Assembly: GCA_944388965.1 (NCBI GenBank)
Contig: CALXKL010000001.1
Coordinates: 1-64,000 of the forward strand
Source: an uncultured Spirochaetales bacterium
Lineage (GTDB): Bacteria > Spirochaetota > Spirochaetia > Sphaerochaetales > Sphaerochaetaceae
Direction: 5' to 3'
Length of the DNA stretch: 64,000 nt
This document shows, one piece after another, positions 7,227-15,440 of the stretch. A model generated the notes under the pieces. It saw only the letters and a program-made list of their open reading frames with translations. It was not told the origin of the DNA and searched no databases. Both the position numbers and the translations under genes were made by a program. Every line of letters begins with the position of its first letter. Within the stretch, counting starts at the first letter, position 1.

Positions 7227-7314
7227 GGAGGACATCGAGATGACAGTCTACAGAACATCCGCATCCACGATGATGATGTCCTCCATGATGATGCCCGTGA
7301 GGGCATAGTATCAT
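7227..7314 (+). promoter_or_regulatory. Leader RNA structure: SD/Met-codon stem and second hairpin
   Basis: GGAGGACATC (7227-7236), which contains the leader Shine-Dalgarno, is the exact reverse complement of GATGTCCTCC (7275-7284), which lies over the third Met codon and the two Ser codons of the leader. Directly next to it, ATGCCC (7291-7296) pairs with GGGCAT (7301-7306) around a GTGA tetraloop, with an outer ATGAT/ATCAT pair (7285-7289, 7310-7314). No U tract follows. The region 7315-7370 is AC-rich and has almost no G. The pairing is seen in the sequence; the regulatory meaning is inferred. Confidence 0.55.
7240..7308 (+). CDS. Methionine-rich leader peptide of metQ (22 residues)
   Basis: ATG 7240 to TAG 7306-7308 encodes 22 residues, seven of them Met, with the core MMMSSMMM at residues 11-18. 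The Shine-Dalgarno AAAGGAGGA (7224-7232) is among the strongest in the window and has ideal spacing. The ORF is 79 bases upstream of metQ, the gene for the methionine-binding protein. This is the layout of amino-acid attenuator leaders (trpL, hisL, ilvL), where runs of the codons of the regulated amino acid let the ribosome sense charged tRNA. I infer that it measures Met-tRNA supply. An alternative is a tiny Met-rich metal-binding peptide, but the context makes that less likely. Confidence 0.7.
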   Translation: MTVYRTSASTMMMSSMMMPVRA

Positions 7315-7387
7315 TCATTTCAACAACCACAACATTTTCAGGCAATCAATCAATTCTGACAAAAAACAAATGGAGAGAGTATACACT

Positions 7388-8194
7388 ATGAAGAGAATAG
7401 CAATCATTCTGCTTGTCGCAATCGCATCCTGCACCTTCGTCTTCGCCGCTGGCGCCGCCGAGTCCACTGACTCCTCGCTTCTGAGAGTCGGGGCATCCCC
7501 CGAACCCCATGGCACACTGCTGAACCTCGTCGTCGATGACCTGGCACAGCAGGGCATCACGCTCGAGATCGTCGAGTTCACGGACTATGTCATGCCGAAC
7601 GAGGCGCTCCAGGCCGGAGAGATCGACGCCAACTACTTCCAGCATCTGCCGTATCTCGAGTCGTTCAACCTCGAGCGCGGATTCGATCTGGTCTCCGCAG
7701 GCGGCATCCACATCGAGCCGATGGCGCTGTATTCCACGAAGTACTCGTCGCTCGACGCGATTCCCGACGGTGCGACCATCGCGATTCCGAACGACCCGAC
7801 CAACGAGGGCAGGGCTCTCCTGCTGCTCGAATCCGCCGGTCTGATCGAGCTTTCCGATGACGCCGGAATCGAGGCCGTCCCCGCCGATGTCACATCCAAC
7901 CCCCATGGCTACAATTTCAGCGAGATCGAGGCGGCATCCCTGCCAAGGATCCTCGATGATGCCGATGCAGCCGTGATCAATGGCAACTATGCGATTCCCG
8001 CCGGACTCATCGCGACCCGTGACGGCCTGTATGTCGAAGGTGGCGACAGCCCCTATGTCAACGTCATCGCGGTCCAGAACGGACACGAGGCAGACCCTGC
8101 CATCCAGGCGCTTGTCGAGGCGCTCAAGAGCGAGGAGGTCGCATCCTTCGTCGCCCAGAACTATCCCAACGGAGAGGTCATTCTGGTGGACTGA
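7388..8194 (+). CDS. metQ: Methionine ABC transporter, substrate-binding protein
   Basis: A 268-residue MetQ/NlpA-family protein that captures methionine outside the inner membrane and delivers it to MetNI. The short signal sequence ends in IASC (Cys15), a plausible lipobox, so it is likely a lipoprotein; an alternative cut is after FAAGA. Family patterns include LRVGASPEPHG near the start, a PNEALQAGEIDANYFQH segment, IAIPNDPTNEGRALLLL and AVINGNYA. ATG 7388 has GGAGAGAG 8 bases upstream. Unlike in most bacteria it is not adjacent to metNI. It has its own promoter region with the Met-rich leader. Confidence 0.93.
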   Translation: MKRIAIILLVAIASCTFVFAAGAAESTDSSLLRVGASPEPHGTLLNLVVDDLAQQGITLEIVEFTDYVMPNEALQAGEIDANYFQHLPYLESFNLERGFDLVSAGGIHIEPMALYSTKYSSLDAIPDGATIAIPNDPTNEGRALLLLESAGLIELSDDAGIEAVPADVTSNPHGYNFSEIEAASLPRILDDADAAVINGNYAIPAGLIATRDGLYVEGGDSPYVNVIAVQNGHEADPAIQALVEALKSEEVASFVAQNYPNGEVILVD

Positions 8195-8218
8195 CACCAG
8201 CATAGGACCGATGTGGAG

Positions 8219-8248
8219 GCGCCCGGCTCTGGACAAGATGCCGGGCGC
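8219..8248 (+). terminator. GC-rich hairpin after metQ
   Basis: A perfect 9-bp stem, GCGCCCGGC (8219-8227) with GCCGGGCGC (8240-8248). ATTACATT follows, so the U tract is poor, but the position fits the end of the metQ transcript. Confidence 0.5.
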
Positions 8249-8277
8249 ATTACATTCGACGACATTTGAGCTATCAT
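8249..8277 (+). promoter_or_regulatory. Candidate promoter of rmuC
   Basis: ATTACA (8249-8254), 17 bases, TATCAT (8272-8277). The start point would fall at about 8284, the A of the rmuC ATG, which has no Shine-Dalgarno. Confidence 0.4.
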
Positions 8278-8283
8278 TGCCCC

Positions 8284-9522
8284 ATGGACATGCAATCGAT
8301 TCTTCTTTATCTTCTGGTCACATTGTGTCTGGTCAATCTCGCTCTCCAGCTCATCATGACAATCAGGCGGAGACGGTCACGCGGAGAGGACGAGGCGAAG
8401 GAAGGCCTCGTGAACAGCACCATCAACGACCTTCGCAATGCTCTGGACTCGCGCTTCGACTCGATGGATCTGAAGAACGGACAGTTCAGGGAGGCCCAGC
8501 TCGCCTCGCTGGAGGGCATCCGCCGGGACAACGCCCGCCAGATGGAATCGATGCTGCAGCGCAGCGACCGTCTGTCCGAGACCCTGGAGCGGAACATGCA
8601 GGCCCTGCGCAAGGAGAACGGAGAGCAGCTGGAGCGCATGAGGAAGACGGTCGACGATCAGCTCAAGGATACGCTTGAGACCCGTCTGTCCCGGTCCTTC
8701 GAGCAGGTCCAGAAACAGCTGGAGTCCGTCTACAAGGGGCTTGGCGAGATGCAGAACCTGGCCAAGAGCGTCGGCGACCTGTCCAGGATATTCTCCAATG
8801 TGAAGACCCGCGGCATGTGGGGCGAGATCCAGGTCGAGTCCATACTCGACGACATACTGTCGAAGGACCAGTATGTCAGGAACTTCAAGCCGCGTCCTCG
8901 TAGCCAGGAGGTCGTGGAGTTCGCCATCCGTCTTCCCGGACGCAACGATGAGGACAACGTGTACCTTCCCATCGACTCCAAGTTCCCGCGCGAGGACTAC
9001 GACAGCTATCTCAAGGCGCAGGAGGCAGGCGACATGGAAGGCGTCCGCCTGGCGCAGAACGCCATGCGAACCCGCGTCCTGTCAGAGGCGAGGGACATAA
9101 GCGAGAAGTACATCGCTCCTCCACGCACCACGGATTTCGCAATCCTCTTCCTCCCTTCCGAGAGCATATATGCCGAGATTCTCTCGATGGCGGGATTCGC
9201 CGAGGAGCTCCAGAACAGGTATCGTGTAACGATTGCCGGCCCGACGACGCTGGCGGCCCTGGTCAACAGCCTGCAGATGGGGTTCCGGACGCTTGCGGTG
9301 GAGAAGCGGAGCCACGAGGTGTGGAAGCTGTTCAGTCAGATGAAGAAGCAGTTCTCGCTGTTCGCAGCGTCCCTTGACGCCGCAGGGCGTAGTCTGGGCA
9401 CTGCCGTGAACCGCATAGAGGACGTTTCCACCCGAAGCGCCAGGATAAGCCGCAAACTCGACTCCATTGAACTGCCTGAGCAGGATGAAAATGCAGAAGA
9501 GGACCGGAATCTGCTTGAGTAG
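8284..9522 (+). CDS. rmuC: RmuC-family DNA recombination protein
   Basis: A 412-residue membrane-anchored protein of the RmuC family, which limits DNA inversions and rearrangements and has a nuclease-like fold. One hydrophobic helix (about residues 5-27) is followed by a coiled coil (about 45-150), and then the RmuC domain with KTRGMWGEIQVESIL, the charged FAIRLPGRNDEDNVYLPIDS core and FLPSESIYAEI. A TTG at 8266 is in frame, but ATG 8284 gives a cleaner start; neither has a ribosome site, and a -10 box ends 7 bases before the ATG, so the mRNA may be leaderless. The next promoter begins inside its last codons. Confidence 0.88.
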   Translation: MDMQSILLYLLVTLCLVNLALQLIMTIRRRRSRGEDEAKEGLVNSTINDLRNALDSRFDSMDLKNGQFREAQLASLEGIRRDNARQMESMLQRSDRLSETLERNMQALRKENGEQLERMRKTVDDQLKDTLETRLSRSFEQVQKQLESVYKGLGEMQNLAKSVGDLSRIFSNVKTRGMWGEIQVESILDDILSKDQYVRNFKPRPRSQEVVEFAIRLPGRNDEDNVYLPIDSKFPREDYDSYLKAQEAGDMEGVRLAQNAMRTRVLSEARDISEKYIAPPRTTDFAILFLPSESIYAEILSMAGFAEELQNRYRVTIAGPTTLAALVNSLQMGFRTLAVEKRSHEVWKLFSQMKKQFSLFAASLDAAGRSLGTAVNRIEDVSTRSARISRKLDSIELPEQDENAEEDRNLLE

Positions 9523-9543
9523 TGGAAGAATATGCAATATACT
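9515..9543 (+). promoter_or_regulatory. Candidate promoter of the carbamoyltransferase gene
   Basis: TTGAGT (9515-9520), 17 bases, TATACT (9538-9543). The start point would be near 9550, just before the ARG-box-like site. The -35 box lies inside the rmuC 3' end. Confidence 0.5.
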
Positions 9544-9552
9544 TGGGCATCT

Positions 9553-9570
9553 ATTGAATAAAAATGCATA
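9553..9570 (+). promoter_or_regulatory. ARG-box-like operator
   Basis: TGAAT-AAAA-ATGCA (9555-9568) matches the ArgR box TGAAT-WWWW-ATTCA in all but one position and sits between the promoter and the gene of an arginine-pathway enzyme. The known box is from enterobacteria and Bacillus; whether this organism has ArgR is not shown here. Confidence 0.4.
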
Positions 9571-9584
9571 TCAAGGAGGAGAGG

Positions 9585-10604
9585 ATGGATCTCAGGGGAA
9601 GAAGCTTTCTCACGCTTAAGGACTATACGAAGGAGGAGATTCTATATCTCATCGCACTTGCACGGGAGCTGAAGAAAAAGAAGAACACCCAGCCCTGCGA
9701 TCCGTCTATGATGGGCCATCTGCTTGCCGGCAAGAACATCGTCCTGATCTTCGACAAGTCGTCCACCAGGACCCGATGCTCCTTCGAGGTCGCCTGCTTC
9801 GATGAAGGGGCCGGTGTCACGTATCTCACCAACAGCCAGATGGGCAGAAAGGAGTCTCTGGAGGACACAGCGAAGGTCCTCGGCCGTCTGTATGACGGCA
9901 TCGAATACAGGGGATACGACCACTCTGTCGTGGAGGATCTGGCGAAGTATTCAGGCGTACCCGTGTTCAACGGCCTGACGGACGACGACCATCCGACCCA
10001 GGTCCTCGCCGACTTCCTCACCGCCATGGAGCATATCGACAAGCCGCTGGACGAGATGAAGCTGTGCTATGTGGGGGATGGACGGAACAACGTGGCCAAT
10101 GCCCTGTTCATCGGAGCCACGAAGGTCGGCATGGACTTTGCCATCGCCTCTCCGCCACAGCTTTTCCCGTCGCAGGATCTCGTGTCGGTATGCAGCGCCT
10201 TTGCCCAGAAGAGCGGGAGCGCGGTCACGATAAGCGGGAGCATCGACGATGCGGTCAAGGGCGCGGACATCATCTATACGGATATCTGGTGCTCCATGGG
10301 AGAGGAGGACAAGATGGCCGAGCGCATATCCCTCCTCAAACCGTATCAGGTGACCCGTCATGTCATGGAGGCCACGGGGAATCCGTCATGCATCTTCGAG
10401 CACTGTCTGCCGTCGTTCCACGACATGAACACGAGCACGGCCCAGATGGTATATGAAAAGTTCGGTCTGAAGGAGATGGAGGTCACGGACGAGGTCTTCC
10501 GCAGTCCGGCAAGCGTCGTGTTCGACGAGGCCGAGAACAGGATGCATACAATCAAGGCGGTGCTTGTGGCCTCGCTGTGCACCAATCTCCGCTTCAGCTG
10601 CTGA
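9585..10604 (+). CDS. argF: Ornithine carbamoyltransferase
   Basis: A 339-residue cytoplasmic enzyme that joins carbamoyl phosphate and ornithine to citrulline, or works in reverse in the arginine deiminase pathway. The carbamoyl-phosphate loop SSTRTR, the DHPTQ motif and the ornithine-specific HCLPSFHD motif are all present. ATG 9585 is preferred over 9564 because AAGGAGGAGAGG lies directly before it. No other arginine gene is adjacent, so the anabolic (argF) or catabolic (arcB) role cannot be decided from context; an ARG-box-like operator upstream favours arginine control. Confidence 0.92.
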   Translation: MDLRGRSFLTLKDYTKEEILYLIALARELKKKKNTQPCDPSMMGHLLAGKNIVLIFDKSSTRTRCSFEVACFDEGAGVTYLTNSQMGRKESLEDTAKVLGRLYDGIEYRGYDHSVVEDLAKYSGVPVFNGLTDDDHPTQVLADFLTAMEHIDKPLDEMKLCYVGDGRNNVANALFIGATKVGMDFAIASPPQLFPSQDLVSVCSAFAQKSGSAVTISGSIDDAVKGADIIYTDIWCSMGEEDKMAERISLLKPYQVTRHVMEATGNPSCIFEHCLPSFHDMNTSTAQMVYEKFGLKEMEVTDEVFRSPASVVFDEAENRMHTIKAVLVASLCTNLRFSC

Positions 10605-10630
10605 TGGCAGTCCTCTGCCGTCGATATGGG

Positions 10631-10654
10631 CCCTCATACCGCCAGGCATGAGGG
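10631..10654 (+). terminator. Hairpin after the carbamoyltransferase gene
   Basis: CCCTCAT (10631-10637) pairs with ATGAGGG (10648-10654); GTTTCACC follows. Weak U tract, but well placed. Confidence 0.45.
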
Positions 10655-10681
10655 GTTTCACCTGTACACTTGCCTCGATTC

Positions 10682-10720
10682 TTGTCTTTTTAGACATGTT
10701 GATGTAGCATTGTCAACATG
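10682..10720 (+). promoter_or_regulatory. Promoter with palindromic operator over the tetR start codon
   Basis: TTGTCT (10682-10687), 17 bases, TAGCAT (10705-10710). A perfect inverted repeat, CATGTTGA (10695-10702) and TCAACATG (10713-10720), encloses the -10 box and ends on the tetR ATG. This is the expected form of an autoregulatory TetR operator. The start point would coincide with the ATG. Confidence 0.6.
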
Positions 10721-11323
10721 CCTAAGAAAATAGACCACGAGGAGCGCAAGGTCAGAATCCTGAAGACGGCGCTGGATGTCTTTGCAAGAGAGGGCTACAG
10801 GGATACCAACCTGTCTCTCATCGCGGAGCATTGTGGTCTTTCGCGTCCGACGCTCTACCAGTACTTCAAGGACAAGGACGAGATATTCTACTACGCCGTC
10901 AAGCTGGTGACGGGACGCATGTTCCAGCGCTACGGCACCATCGCATGGGATTCCGGCTATGGCGACTGCATACAGCGCATAGAGTACATCTGCAACGACA
11001 TCATCGACGAGGCGGTCGACAACGAGGCCGCACTCCAGTCCCTGATGGATGTGATGCTTCAGAGCAAGAGGGACCATGTCGACTTCTCGCGTGTCATAGT
11101 GAAGCGCACGATCAAGCTCACGATTCTCTTCAAGCGCCTTCTCAATGCCGGGTTGAAGAATGGTGAGATAAGGCAGTGCGATGTGGACAAGGTCTCGAAC
11201 CACATCTTCACGCTCCTGGAGGCCTTCTGCTTCCAGATCGCCTTCCTCGGCAACTTCTCGGCAGAGGATTCCAAGGACTTCATATCCACATATCTTGATG
11301 CCTACAGGGTCCCACGGGCCTGA
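10718..11323 (+). CDS. TetR/AcrR-family transcriptional regulator
   Basis: A 201-residue repressor-type protein. The N-terminal helix-turn-helix (about residues 10-56) has the TetR signature: ILKTALDVFAREGYRDT, then IAEHCGLSRPTLYQYFKDKDEIF. The rest is the helical ligand and dimer domain, whose ligand is unknown. No Shine-Dalgarno precedes ATG 10718; the start codon lies inside the operator palindrome, so the protein probably represses its own gene. There is no partner gene on the same transcript and the next gene is clpB, so its other targets are not evident. Confidence 0.88.
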   Translation: MPKKIDHEERKVRILKTALDVFAREGYRDTNLSLIAEHCGLSRPTLYQYFKDKDEIFYYAVKLVTGRMFQRYGTIAWDSGYGDCIQRIEYICNDIIDEAVDNEAALQSLMDVMLQSKRDHVDFSRVIVKRTIKLTILFKRLLNAGLKNGEIRQCDVDKVSNHIFTLLEAFCFQIAFLGNFSAEDSKDFISTYLDAYRVPRA

Positions 11324-11438
11324 TTTCGTGAAGTCCATTGATCTTCAGCAGTCGGACCACTTGCCGATTCGCTCCGCCGTTGTTAACTTCTCCTGATGTG
11401 GGCAGCCCCTCCGGACGGACATGGAGGGATTATAGGAA

Positions 11439-14012
11439 ATGGATTTCAACAGATTCACAGTCAAACTGCAGGAGGCGGTCGAGACGGCCAACGGGTTCGC
11501 CGGAGAGCAGAACCACAGCCAGCTTGAGATCGCCCATATCCTGCTTGCGCTTCTTGATCAGAAGGAGGGCATCACACGTCCTCTGATAGACAAGCTCGGC
11601 GTATCGTCGTCTTCGTTCGAAGCCGAGCTGAGAAGAGTCGTCGACTCCCTGCCGAAGGCCTATGGACCGGTGCAGAGGAGCCTTTCGCAGAATGCATACA
11701 ACGCGTTTGCCAAGGCGGAGAAGATCCGCATGGACCTCAAGGACGAATACACCTCGGCTGAGCACTTCCTCCTTGCGGTGCTGGAGATCGACTGCCCAGA
11801 GAGGGAGGTCTTCATACATCTTGGCATCACAAGGGAAGGTCTGATGAAGGCCATCAGCGAGGTGCGTGGCAGCCAGAGGATCACCAGCCAGGATCCCGAG
11901 CAGAGCTACCAGACGCTGAAGAAGTACTGCAAGGACCTCACCGCGCTCGCCAGGGACGGCAAGATGGACCCCGTCATCGGACGTGACGAGGAGATACGCC
12001 GTGTCATGCAGGTCCTGTCGAGGAAGACGAAGAACAACCCCGTGCTCATCGGAGAGCCCGGCGTCGGAAAGACGGCCATCGTCGAAGGACTGGCACAGCG
12101 CATCGCGAAGGGGGATGTCCCCGAATCGCTCAGGAGCAAGAGGCTCCTCAGCCTCGACATGGGTTCGCTCGTCGCCGGTGCGAAGTTCCGCGGAGAGTTC
12201 GAGGAGAGGCTCAAGGGGGTGATCAATGAGGTCGCCCGGAGCAATGGAGAGGTGATCCTGTTCATCGACGAGCTCCACACAATCGTAGGCGCAGGTGCCG
12301 CCGAGGGGAGTACGGACGCCTCCAACCTGATCAAGCCTGCGCTGGCGCGCGGCGAGCTTCATGCCATCGGAGCCACGACCCTCGACGAATACCGCAAGTA
12401 CATCGAGAGCGACAAGGCCCTGGAGAGACGTTTCCAGCCGGTATACACGAAGGAGCCCACCGTCGAGGACACGATCGCGATTCTCCGTGGCCTCCAGCCG
12501 CGCTATGAGGTGCATCATGGCGTGAGGATCAAGGACGAGGCCCTCGTCGCGGCTGCGACGCTTTCCGACAGGTACATAACCAACCGCTATCTGCCGGACA
12601 AGGCGATAGACCTCGTCGACGAGGCCGCAAGCCAGCTGAAGATGGAGATCGAGAGCCAGCCTGAGGAACTTGACAGGATAGACCGCAGGATGCTGCAGCT
12701 CCAGGTCGAGAAGTCGGCGCTTTCACGTGAGAGCGACGAGGCCAGCAAGGAGCGTCTTGACAGGATCGAGGCCGAGCTTGCTGATCTAAAGAGCAGGCAT
12801 GATGCCATGCACCTCCAGTGGACGAACGAGAAGAACGCCATAAACGGGGTCAAGGAGCTCAAGGCCGAGATCGAGCGGCTGAGCTCGGAGCAGCAGCTGT
12901 GCGAGCGCGAGGGCAACCTGAACAGGGCCGCTGAGATCAAGTACTCGCTGATCCCTTCGAAGCAGAAGGAGATCAAGGCGAAGGAGGATTCGCTCAAGGA
13001 GATCCAGAAGGAGGACCACAGGCTGCTTCGCGAGGAGGTCACCGAGGACGACATCGCACGAATCGTCTCCTCGTGGACAGGTGTCCCCGTCAGCAAGATG
13101 CTGTCCTCCGAGATGGAGAAGTACCTCAACCTCGAGAAGACGCTCTCGGCGGAGGTCATCGGCCAGGATGCCGCCATAAGCGCCGTGGCGAACGCCATCA
13201 GGCGTAACAAGACGGGAATCGCGGACGAGCACCGTCCTCTCGGCTCGTTCCTGTTCGCCGGTCCGACCGGGGTGGGCAAGACGCTTCTTGCCAAGAAACT
13301 GGCATCGTTCCTGTTCGACGACGAGAAGGCGCTCACGAGGATAGACATGTCGGAGTACATGGAGAAGCATTCGGTCTCCAGGCTCATCGGAGCACCTCCC
13401 GGATACGTCGGATACGACCAGGGAGGCCAGCTGACCGAGGTCGTCAGGAGAAGACCGTATTCGGTCATCCTGTTCGACGAGATCGAGAAGGCCCATCCCG
13501 ATGTCTTCAACGTGCTGCTCCAGGTGCTTGACGACGGCAGGCTGACCGATGGCCAGGGGCGTGTGGTGGACTTCACCAACACGATCATCATCATGACCAG
13601 CAACCTCGGCAGCCAGGAGATACTCGCCGGCGGTGGAAAGGTGGACCGGCAGCGCATCCTCTCTATAATAGAGGCGTCGTTCAAGCCGGAGTTCGTCAAC
13701 AGGATCGACGAGATCATCGTCTTCAATCCTCTTGGCAAGGAGCAGGTCTCCAGGATCGTGACGCTGCAGCTCGAGACTCTGAGGTCTCGCCTGTCCAGAC
13801 GTGGATACGACCTCGTCTGGGACGACGATGTCGCCGCATTCATCGCCCGCGTCGGCTTCGATCCGACATTCGGAGCCCGGCCCATCAGGAGGGCGATACA
13901 GAACGAGATCGAGAACCCTCTTGCCAAGGCGATGCTTTCCGGTACGCTGTCCAGCGAGAAGCCTGTGAGGATATCCATGGACGGGGATTCCGTCGTGGTC
14001 AGACAGGACTAG
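11439..14012 (+). CDS. clpB: ATP-dependent disaggregase chaperone ClpB
   Basis: An 857-residue AAA+ unfoldase that rescues aggregated proteins together with DnaK. Order of domains: N-domain with two Clp_N repeats (1-145), first ATPase with GEPGVGKTA and VILFIDELH (about 155-400), the long coiled-coil middle domain (about 400-530) that docks DnaK, second ATPase with [10 protein letters not shown] and [16 protein letters not shown] (about 540-770), and a C-terminal D2-small domain. Full length for the family, ATG 11439 with TAGGAA just upstream. No CIRCE element is seen. It is monocistronic and ends at a GC-rich hairpin; the DnaK system lies 43 kb away in the same window. Confidence 0.96.
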   Translation: MDFNRFTVKLQEAVETANGFAGEQNHSQLEIAHILLALLDQKEGITRPLIDKLGVSSSSFEAELRRVVDSLPKAYGPVQRSLSQNAYNAFAKAEKIRMDLKDEYTSAEHFLLAVLEIDCPEREVFIHLGITREGLMKAISEVRGSQRITSQDPEQSYQTLKKYCKDLTALARDGKMDPVIGRDEEIRRVMQVLSRKTKNNPVLIGEPGVGKTAIVEGLAQRIAKGDVPESLRSKRLLSLDMGSLVAGAKFRGEFEERLKGVINEVARSNGEVILFIDELHTIVGAGAAEGSTDASNLIKPALARGELHAIGATTLDEYRKYIESDKALERRFQPVYTKEPTVEDTIAILRGLQPRYEVHHGVRIKDEALVAAATLSDRYITNRYLPDKAIDLVDEAASQLKMEIESQPEELDRIDRRMLQLQVEKSALSRESDEASKERLDRIEAELADLKSRHDAMHLQWTNEKNAINGVKELKAEIERLSSEQQLCEREGNLNRAAEIKYSLIPSKQKEIKAKEDSLKEIQKEDHRLLREEVTEDDIARIVSSWTGVPVSKMLSSEMEKYLNLEKTLSAEVIGQDAAISAVANAIRRNKTGIADEHRPLGSFLFAGPTGVGKTLLAKKLASFLFDDEKALTRIDMSEYMEKHSVSRLIGAPPGYVGYDQGGQLTEVVRRRPYSVILFDEIEKAHPDVFNVLLQVLDDGRLTDGQGRVVDFTNTIIIMTSNLGSQEILAGGGKVDRQRILSIIEASFKPEFVNRIDEIIVFNPLGKEQVSRIVTLQLETLRSRLSRRGYDLVWDDDVAAFIARVGFDPTFGARPIRRAIQNEIENPLAKAMLSGTLSSEKPVRISMDGDSVVVRQD

Positions 14013-14038
14013 CAGGTGCGGCCTTATTGGATGCCATC

Positions 14039-14065
14039 GGGGAGCAGGCGGTATGCCTGCTCCCC
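14039..14065 (+). terminator. GC-rich hairpin after clpB
   Basis: A perfect 11-bp stem, GGGGAGCAGGC (14039-14049) with GCCTGCTCCCC (14055-14065), followed only by TTGTC. Confidence 0.55.
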
Positions 14066-14170
14066 TTGTCATGACCGTCCGGGGAGGGGAAAATCTTGCC
14101 AAAGATCGAAAAAGCACTTGAGTTAAAGCGCATCCTGTGCAAAGCTTCTTAGAAGAAGGAGGGGTGTGCA

Positions 14171-14845
14171 TTGAAAAAGACTGCTGTTCTTCTGATTCTC
14201 TTGCTCGTCGCCTCGTCCATCGCGTTCGCAGCTTCCAACTACGTCAGGCTGTCACCGGCTGGTGTCCGCTTCGATATGGTCGGCGGACCCGAGGGAGACG
14301 ACTTCTATTACGATGCCGGATTCAGCTATACCGGATATTTCTGGGGTGGTGGGAAAGGCACTGACAGCGAAGAGCAGGTGCGTGTCCCCGGACAGTGGGC
14401 CAGTACCAGCGGATATGTCCCCAGCCGTTACATCATCGTGCAGACCGTCACCGAGACGGAGCCGGCAAGACCTGCTGGAAAGACCATGGGACTGCAGCTG
14501 GCCATCGACGGTACGGCGGACATCGATGCCATAAGGTCGCTGTATGATGACGAATACGAGTTCGACATGGACATGCTCGGCTGGCAGGTTCATGCAGGAT
14601 TCGCGATGCGCCAGTTCCTCACTCCGTCCATGTACGTCTATGAGAACGTCGGCGTCAGTGCAGGTTCCTGGCTGCTCGGCGGTTATGCCGATGTCGGCTT
14701 CGCGATCGACCTGGGCTCGTTCTCCGTGAATCTCGGCGCCAAGGCCGATGCCGGAGCATATGTCGCGCTTGACGATCTGGACTTTGACAATGCCGATCTG
14801 GCCGTGACGGTCACACCGTATTTCGGTCTTGGGTTCGGATTCTGA
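14171..14845 (+). CDS. Putative outer-membrane beta-barrel protein
   Basis: A 224-residue exported protein without a family I recognise. The signal peptide (about residues 1-20) ends in AFAA. The mature chain has alternating amphipathic strands, and the last residues YFGLGFGF end in Phe, the C-terminal signal used by the barrel-assembly machinery. The start is TTG 14171, supported by AAGGAGGGG 6 bases upstream and by the signal peptide beginning right there. A lipoprotein gene follows 19 bases later. No enzyme motif is seen. Confidence 0.75.
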   Translation: MKKTAVLLILLLVASSIAFAASNYVRLSPAGVRFDMVGGPEGDDFYYDAGFSYTGYFWGGGKGTDSEEQVRVPGQWASTSGYVPSRYIIVQTVTETEPARPAGKTMGLQLAIDGTADIDAIRSLYDDEYEFDMDMLGWQVHAGFAMRQFLTPSMYVYENVGVSAGSWLLGGYADVGFAIDLGSFSVNLGAKADAGAYVALDDLDFDNADLAVTVTPYFGLGFGF

Positions 14846-14864
14846 TCTAGGAGGTTTGAAAGAC

Positions 14865-15392
14865 ATGAAGAAGATAATGAAGCTCGCATTCGTCTCGCTC
14901 GCAGCGCTCGCCCTGCTTGCGTCCTGTTCGACATTCAATGAAGGTGGAATCGGAACCTTCCCCATGAGGGACATCCCCGTGGACAGCATCGAGGACCTCC
15001 AGAGCGGAAGCTTCGAGATTCTTGGAACGGTCACCGGACGTGGTGATGTGGATGCGAAGAATCCGAGCGACGGAGACACGAAGGGCTACGGCTCCCTCGA
15101 GGTGCTCGATGTCGACAGGATGTACTTCGGCATAGACAAGATGCCCGATCTCGAGGATCCGTATGCGGTATCCCTCGCCAATGCCATCGACGACATGATC
15201 GGCAACGCACGTGAGCTCGGCGCCGCATTCGTGACCTTCCCCTCGTATACGATCAAGGTAGTCGACGACAGGGTCATCACCGAAGTCAGTGCGATTGCGG
15301 TCGAGATCGTGGATCCTTCACAGGTCGTCGTCGTCAACAGGTCCAAGGGACCGGACAGCATAACATACGTCGTGGACGCCACGAGCAAGTGA
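14865..15392 (+). CDS. Putative lipoprotein of unknown function
   Basis: A 175-residue protein with a clear lipoprotein signal: basic start, hydrophobic stretch, then LLASC (Cys20). The mature part contains strands with ILGTVTGRGDV and YGSLEVLDVDRMYFG and a helix DPYAVSLANAIDDMIGNA; no known domain is recognised. ATG 14865 has AGGAGG 10 bases upstream. It shares a transcript with the beta-barrel gene before it, which suggests an accessory or anchoring role at the envelope; that is inference from position only. Confidence 0.78.
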   Translation: MKKIMKLAFVSLAALALLASCSTFNEGGIGTFPMRDIPVDSIEDLQSGSFEILGTVTGRGDVDAKNPSDGDTKGYGSLEVLDVDRMYFGIDKMPDLEDPYAVSLANAIDDMIGNARELGAAFVTFPSYTIKVVDDRVITEVSAIAVEIVDPSQVVVVNRSKGPDSITYVVDATSK

Positions 15393-15413
15393 CATCCTGC
15401 CGACATGTTCCCA

Positions 15414-15440
15414 AGGCCGCCTCGCAAGGGCGGCCTCTTT
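15414..15440 (+). terminator. Bidirectional terminator between convergent genes
   Basis: AGGCCGCC (15414-15421) pairs with GGCGGCCT (15429-15436), followed by CTTTC on the plus strand. It lies between the lipoprotein gene and the convergent nucleotidyltransferase gene and could serve both. Confidence 0.65.

Noticed and set aside
7102-7345. Minus-strand frames with His-rich and Met/Ser-rich products over the metQ leader
   Set aside because: They are the reverse reading of the repeated ATG codons (CAT gives His) and lack a ribosome site; the plus-strand leader has one of the best ribosome sites in the window.
7203-7399. UAUUCUCU (7203-7210) as an anti-Shine-Dalgarno for metQ (7374-7381)
   Set aside because: The bases can pair, but this segment is itself the probable -10 box, so it would not be in the mRNA.
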